Source of the DNA: Siphonodentalium dalli
Lineage: Eukaryota; Mollusca; Scaphopoda; Gadilida; Siphonodentaliidae
Direction of reading: 5' to 3'
DNA: 64,000 nucleotides
Assembly (NCBI GenBank): GCA_032622095.1
Contig: CP136062.1
Span: forward strand, 197,291,887 to 197,355,886
Shown: positions 58,934 through 64,000 of the stretch, in pieces
Layout: each line of letters begins with the position of its first letter
Position numbering within the stretch: position 1 is the first letter of the stretch
Translations under genes and position numbers: made by a program
Notes under the pieces: generated by a model
Database searches by the model: none
Told to the model about the DNA's origin: nothing
The model's input: only the letters and a program-made list of their open reading frames with translations

Positions 58934-59419
58934 AATGCTTACTTGCTTGATTTCGATATTGTGATCCACCATTCTTGTATGTATATGAATCACCGCGACA
59001 CACAACGGATCACGGCGAACTTTCTATGCAATATATACTCGCGAAAATATGCACATAATCGACCCATAATGTTAAACAATCAACAAAGAGAACCACAAAA
59101 CCAAATTTCGTCGATTTTCAGATCATAGAAGAATTTGGAAATTGTTGTAACATCATGGTAATACACCCGTGCCGGAAAGATACTTTGGGCTCCAAATTTA
59201 GCTCTTGGTATACTTTAGCAAAAACCGGATACGTCATTGAATATCCGTTCGGTATTGTAGGGAAAATCTCACACAAAGGCCGGCGAATATTTTATTATGA
59301 AATTCAAGCAAATTCCAAACACTAATCAACATATATTAGGAGTGTACCATGCCTGGTGTTATCGACTTAGTGGCCACGTTGTTCCGGTCGGTATCTTCTC
59401 TGTTCACTGAATTTACAAC
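58934..59419. other. No gene; fragment of element X
   Basis: TATATACTCGCGAAAATATG then CACATAATCGAC (about 59028-59062) matches the end of element X. The remainder is unassigned. Confidence 0.5.
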
Positions 59420-59776
59420 ATATTCTCGCTCAAATACGCACATAATCGGCATACACTGTGAAATAGGTACATATTGTGATTATTTTATTTGAAATAAGCA
59501 GATAATGGAACCATATCCGTTATTTCGCTTATCGCGCGGGCCACAGTGAAAACGAATGTTAAAGAGCGTACACCTGAAAAGTCGTGAGTTAGCTTATTTG
59601 TGTCATTGTCCGCACGTCATTACCTTAGCATCGCATGATTGTGAGTCGATAATGTGAGTAAAATGCTCTCATTTTCAGCACATTTTCGACTAAAAATGAG
59701 GCAATTTTAAGCATATTATCTGCCTAAATAAAAGTTCTATTATAAGCAGATAATGTGCGGGTTTATGGGAGAATAG
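59420..59776 (-). mobile_element. Unknown element X, copy 2 (inverted)
   Basis: It starts TATTCTCGCTCAAATACGCA and ends GTGCGGGTTTATGGGAGAAT, the reverse complement of copy 1 at 47463-47818. Shared internal blocks include AAATAAGCAGATAATGGA, GGCCACAGTGAAAAC, AAAGAGCGTACACCTGAAAA and GTCATTGTCC. Confidence 0.7.
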
Positions 59777-59854
59777 GCTTGAATTGCATTTGCGGAGTTA
59801 TACCAACGTTAAGTCGTGTTCTCGAGACGTAGGCATAATACGGGTACATCTGGT

Positions 59855-62220
59855 AATTCTCCTGATTATAAATATATCAATGATCGATCATTGTCGTTTA
59901 ATTGGGATGCTTCGATTGACTTATGTAACCGTTACCTCACAATTGAGCGTTGGTCTCCACGATTACAACGTAATCACGTGATACTACGGGGTTTCATTGT
60001 TCGGTGTCTTCCGTGGAGGCGGTCGACGCCGCAGTATGTTATCTGGTACAGCCGTCGCGCGTCGGACATTCCCGATTCTAGAGGATTACTGCTCTATTGA
60101 CGGAATAATGGTCGTTATTTGGACATCGGATGTGCTATATATTATCGGAATGTCTGCTGTTGGTCAAGCCGGTAGGACGCGTCCCAGCTGCGACTTTGGT
60201 CGATCAGGCGGGATATAACTCGGGAAATAATTTATTAGTTTTCCGTTCGCAGGTTACATCTTGAGAATTGCTATCACAAGGAATGTTCAGTGCGTCCTTT
60301 TTGGGATATCGAGCGGTCGTTGACATTACAATTCTCGTTATTAATATATCATTAACCGAGCATTGCCGTTTAATTGGGAAGCTTTTGTAGTCTTATGGAA
60401 TCGTTCTCTCACAATTGAGCGTTGATCTGCGCAATTATAACGTAATCACGTGATACCGCGGGGTTCATTGCTGGATGTCTTCGGCGACTCCGGTCGGCGG
60501 CACAGTCTGTTATCTTACTCGGCCGTCGCCTATCGGACATCCCCGATTCTGGGGGATTAATGCTCAATTAGCGGAATAATATCTCGTTATTTGGACACCG
60601 GATGCACTATATACATGTATATATTTATATATCTATATACACTATATATATCATTAATTTCCTCCATTAAGGAAGAATTTATACTGGCAGCTCGGGACAT
60701 TATTTAATAATTAGTTCGCGGGTTGCATACACTGTATTAAGCATGGTTTTCAAGCGGAAATGTTACTTTTCTGGATATCTTCATAGTCATTGTTTACTTT
60801 ACAATATGCACTCATTGTTATTATAGTTACTCACTGTTACATTAGTGCTGCTAACATACTACCACGAGGGATCTTATTTATTCGGGGGTGAATATAAATA
60901 GCAATAAACATGTACGTGTATGTCATCAATTAGACGATATTAAGATATGTTCAGGGTTTCCGCCCTTTATCTACGACAATATAATTGTTTAAATTAAGCC
61001 CAATTTAATATCAAGGGCCTCACTGAAAACAAATGGCAAAAATAGTAGTCTTATTTGGATATCAATTTCAGCATTACCTTCAAATACAACATTAATTTTA
61101 GTATTGCATTATCTTCGAATTTTTATTTGTCCTGCCTGTCCACATTGTTCCACCATACGGTGTCCTCTCTACTCAAACACCTGAGTTTTAGCATGAAGTT
61201 ATATTACCATGGAAATAACGGATTCCCAACAAGCAGGACGACTGCCACTCGGGTGCACATTGCAATTCTCTGTATTAATATATCATTGACCAATCATTGC
61301 CGTTCAATTGAGAAGCTTCTGTAGACTTATGGGATCGTTATCTCACAACCGAGCGCCGATCTCCGCGATTATAACGTAATCACGAGATATCACGGGGTTC
61401 ATTGCTGGATTTCACGGCGGTGGACGCCGCAGTCTGTTATCTTACTCGGTCGTCGCGTGTCGGACATCCCCGATTCCAGAGGATTACTGCTCAATCAGCG
61501 GAATAATCGCTCGTTATTTGCACATCGGATGTACTATGTATTTATCGGAAGGTCTGTGGTTCGCCAAGCTGGGAGGGAAGATGTTCCTGCTGTCTTTGAC
61601 AAATTAAGTGGGATAAAACACACAACTCGGGTATAATAGTTCTTCGTTCGCTGGCACATCTTAATCATTGTTATCACTCCTTGAGTTCTACGTGTATAAT
61701 TTGTGATTGTAGAATGATCGTTTCCATTGAAGGACTATGTCGTTGTTTCTCTCCTCAGTGCCATTGACACTCCATAACAATTTATTTTGGGTGAATATAA
61801 ATAATAATATTGCTCACCATGAGGTAGTATAAGGTCAGTATTCCTACTTAAAGACGTAGTCACCCAAAATGACTCGGTCTTGTTTCATATTGAATTTTAA
61901 ATCGCCAATTGCAAAGAATTACTGCTCAATTGACGGCATAATCGCTCGTTATTTGGACATCGGATGCACTATACTATCCGAGTGGCAGTGGTTGGTCCAT
62001 TTGGTAGGACGTTCCAGTTGCGACTTAAGTCGATTAGGCGGGCTAGAACACATACATCGGGACGTACCATGGTTCTTCGTTCGCGTGCTACATCTTAATT
62101 ACGATTACCACGATAATAATTCAGGATGTACTTTGGAATACTTTAAAGTTATTGTTTGCCACTCAATCACAAGGGATCTTTAATTCGTTGAGGTGAATGT
62201 AAATAATATTATGGTTCAAC
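59855..62220. repeat. ~470-bp diverged tandem repeats
   Basis: Units start ATTCTC(C/G) ... TAATATATCA near 59855, 60330 and 61264; a partial unit starts near 61905. Anchors CCGATTCTAGAGGATTACTG (60072), 60543 and 61469 give steps of 471 and 926 bp. Each carries CTCACAATTGAGCGTTGGTC, AACGTAATCACGTGAT, GTCGGACAT and CGTTATTTGGACATCGGATG. GGTGAATATAAATA tails follow the later copies. No frame is kept across units. Confidence 0.8.
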
Positions 62221-62643
62221 ATAAGCCAGTAAGGTAAGTATTATTAATCGAAAATGGATCGTTTAGTACTTCTACTTCGTATCGTGTACCGTATATAATT
62301 AAATGTGTAAGTGTGGATATCGAGTTATACTCACGGTGACGAATTTCAACCGATTTTTCGATAATCGGCTGAAAAATACTTTAGGAATAAACAAATCTTA
62401 AACTTTAAATAAAGTTGATGTTAGTTCATATCCCAACATTTTAAGTACCTTCTTACTGCACTTTCGTAACACAAGCGCTACAGTAGTGCTGACTTAAGAA
62501 AGTACGTGTATACTCTTTCCTCTATGATTGTGGACAAGTTGTGTTGTCTCACCTGTAATGTATTCTGGAAACACAGAAACGCCAAATATCTCATTAGTAA
62601 CATAAACTACCAAGATGAGTTGCTCGGGTTTATGTTCGTTTAA

Positions 62644-63034
62644 CCCTTTACCCAACAGAACGGCCCTGTGCCAATGCATTCTCTTATATATGCGAGTCGA
62701 CCATAGGTCGTCTCGCATATATAAGAGAATGCATTGGCTTAACACATATTAAAAATGATAAAATTGTCAAAGAATGTAGAAAAAAATTATAAAATTGTTA
62801 AAGAATTATTTTTTAAGCCAATGCATTCTCTTATATATGCGAGGCGACCTATGGTCGACTCGCATATATAAGAGAATGCATTGGCACAGGGCATAACTGT
62901 AACCATCACAATGTGGTCAATGAGCCGGTTTCAATGATATCCACATTTGTATGGTTTTATTGAGACAGACCCAAGATAATTTAGGCTGTTGAAGCTTTAT
63001 TTGGGCGTTTTTGGCCGGTTTGTTGGGTAAAGGG
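62644..63034 (+). mobile_element. TTAA-flanked MITE, family A copy 5
   Basis: 391 bp between TTAA at 62640-62643 and 63035-63038. Hairpins are at 62670-62738 and 62817-62885. In the first, the C of the conserved T:C mismatch is T here (GGTCGTCTCGC). The spacer has a small internal duplication of the AAATTGTTAAAGAAT type. Confidence 0.9.
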
Positions 63035-63038
63035 TTAA

Positions 63039-63931
63039 AATCGATATCTCACTCGTATCCATCCCATATCAGGCCCGTGCAAACTATGATAGCGATGATA
63101 TTATATTGGTTTATGATATGGGCCCCATGATAAAAAAACCCCAAATTATTGTAATGTCAGCGTTCCTTTGTAAGTTACTAATGCTGAATGGGGCCACCCT
63201 CACCTGAAAAAGGGTGAACATGGTTCTCTGTCGGTGCTGAGTTATGTCAGCTGTCTTAGATATATGGCGCCCACCAGCAGTTTGTTTTCAGTTCATTTTA
63301 ATTTCGTTGGAACGAAACAATTATTCTCTAAAGGAAATCATGACAGACTCGAAACAAACGTCCTTTCAAGACATGTGGACATTTTCAAAGCCCGCGCGTG
63401 TACCCTTCATCACTTTTTTATGAGTGACCCCTTCAGCGTTACTAATTTTGTGATTCAAAATTTCAGTTTTATAGTATTCGACTGAATATCAACACGTGTA
63501 TTTCTTTCATTGTTGGTTTTAACTCAGCATATGTCCATATCTCTTAATTTACAAATGCACATCCTATATATAATTTCGGCGAGACATGTATTTACTGGAA
63601 TTCACTTTGAAAGGAAACTCTTTGTATTTGGGAGAGAAAGAAGGGTCGGAATGTTCCATCTGTTGATGTAGATCTTAGTCTGGTGATATAAGAAGTCGCC
63701 AACACTATTAACTTATCGAGGTTTATAACCCTCGACAGCTGCGCGGCTGTAATCATTGTATTTCTATTGTTATATTATAGGGCCGAGGTGAGTAGTGTTA
63801 TCGTCGTTATCGTAACAGTTGTAATAATAATTTATTTATGAGGGGGGACGTAGTATTGTCGCGAGAATGTAATATGGCTGTATGGTTTGGTCATCGTGAT
63901 CAACGCGCTTCTCTATGCTAGTTTATGGAAG
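63039..63931. other. No recognised feature
   Basis: One 83-codon frame (63234-63485) without a domain. Confidence 0.4.
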
Positions 63932-64000
63932 TGGTAGCCCCAGTGGTTAGAGTGTCGGACTTGTAATGGTATCAACGCACCGGCACGAGTTCGCGCCCCG
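63932..64000 (+). mobile_element. tRNA-derived SINE head, cut by the window edge
   Basis: TGGTAGCCCCAGTGGTTAGA matches an A box, GTCGGACTTGTAA resembles a tRNA-Thr anticodon arm (TGT), and GAGTTCGCGCCCC is a B box. An extra ~16 bases between the anticodon arm and the B box make a working tRNA unlikely. The body would lie beyond 64000. Confidence 0.6.

Noticed and set aside
63932-64000. Functional tRNA-Thr gene
   Set aside because: An insertion between the anticodon arm and the B box breaks the cloverleaf, and the window ends before the acceptor stem closes.

Overview
The window is eukaryotic, AT-rich and almost entirely repetitive. I recognise no intact host protein-coding gene. It looks like accessory or intergenic DNA of an invertebrate animal, most likely a marine lophotrochozoan such as a mollusc or brachiopod. 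That placement is an inference with only moderate support. It rests on the mix of transposons (non-autonomous Helitrons with internal tandem repeats, piggyBac-, hAT- and Tc1-type MITEs, a mag-like Gypsy, LINEs with short-period 3' tails, a Crypton-type DUF3504 recombinase relative) and on many copies of the octamer TACATGTA.

Layout, 0-13.6 kb: a degenerate ~145-bp tandem repeat (340-3400) is split by two head-to-tail Helitrons (874-2452). A compact satellite follows at 4299-4820, with 22-bp and then 31-bp units. The first copy of a TTAA-flanked MITE carrying two long inverted hairpins lies at 6058-6439. A ~734-bp tandem duplication covers 10.15-11.3 kb, and a LINE C-terminal remnant lies at 11486-11703.

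13.6-29.2 kb: diverged dispersed repeats with two tRNA-derived SINE pieces; a higher-order tandem repeat (17.81-18.93 kb); two more TTAA MITEs (21.8 and 22.4 kb); a hAT MITE with a perfect 8-bp target duplication (23.3 kb); a 149-bp tandem repeat (25.2 kb); a Tc1-type MITE (26.2 kb); and a further TTAA MITE (28.8 kb).

29.2-46.6 kb: a broken LINE on the minus strand (31.74-34.43 kb) carrying a 154-bp fold-back insertion; a broken DUF3504 tyrosine-recombinase-like gene on the plus strand (35324-36797); a second fold-back element (37160-37312); three copies of an ~850-bp unknown repeat (39.5, 42.4 and 43.3 kb); a short retroposon insertion with a 12-bp target duplication (40.8-41.2 kb); and a TTAA MITE in reverse orientation (46.2 kb).

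46.6-64 kb: an inverted pair of copies of an unknown ~355-bp element (47.5 and 59.4 kb); a three-level nest in which a LINE tail sits in a Gypsy retrotransposon, which sits in a TTAA MITE (52.8-56.0 kb); a second Tc1-type MITE (57.2 kb); another LINE C-terminus (58.6-58.9 kb); ~470-bp repeats (59.85-62.2 kb); the fifth family-A TTAA MITE (62.6 kb); and the head of a tRNA-derived SINE running off the right edge.

There is no operon or pathway here. The elements are related as host and insert, and several are datable by nesting. The most unusual signal is a ~69-bp hairpin module that recurs in three TTAA MITE families with different terminal repeats. It keeps its pairing through paired changes near the loop and keeps one mismatch.
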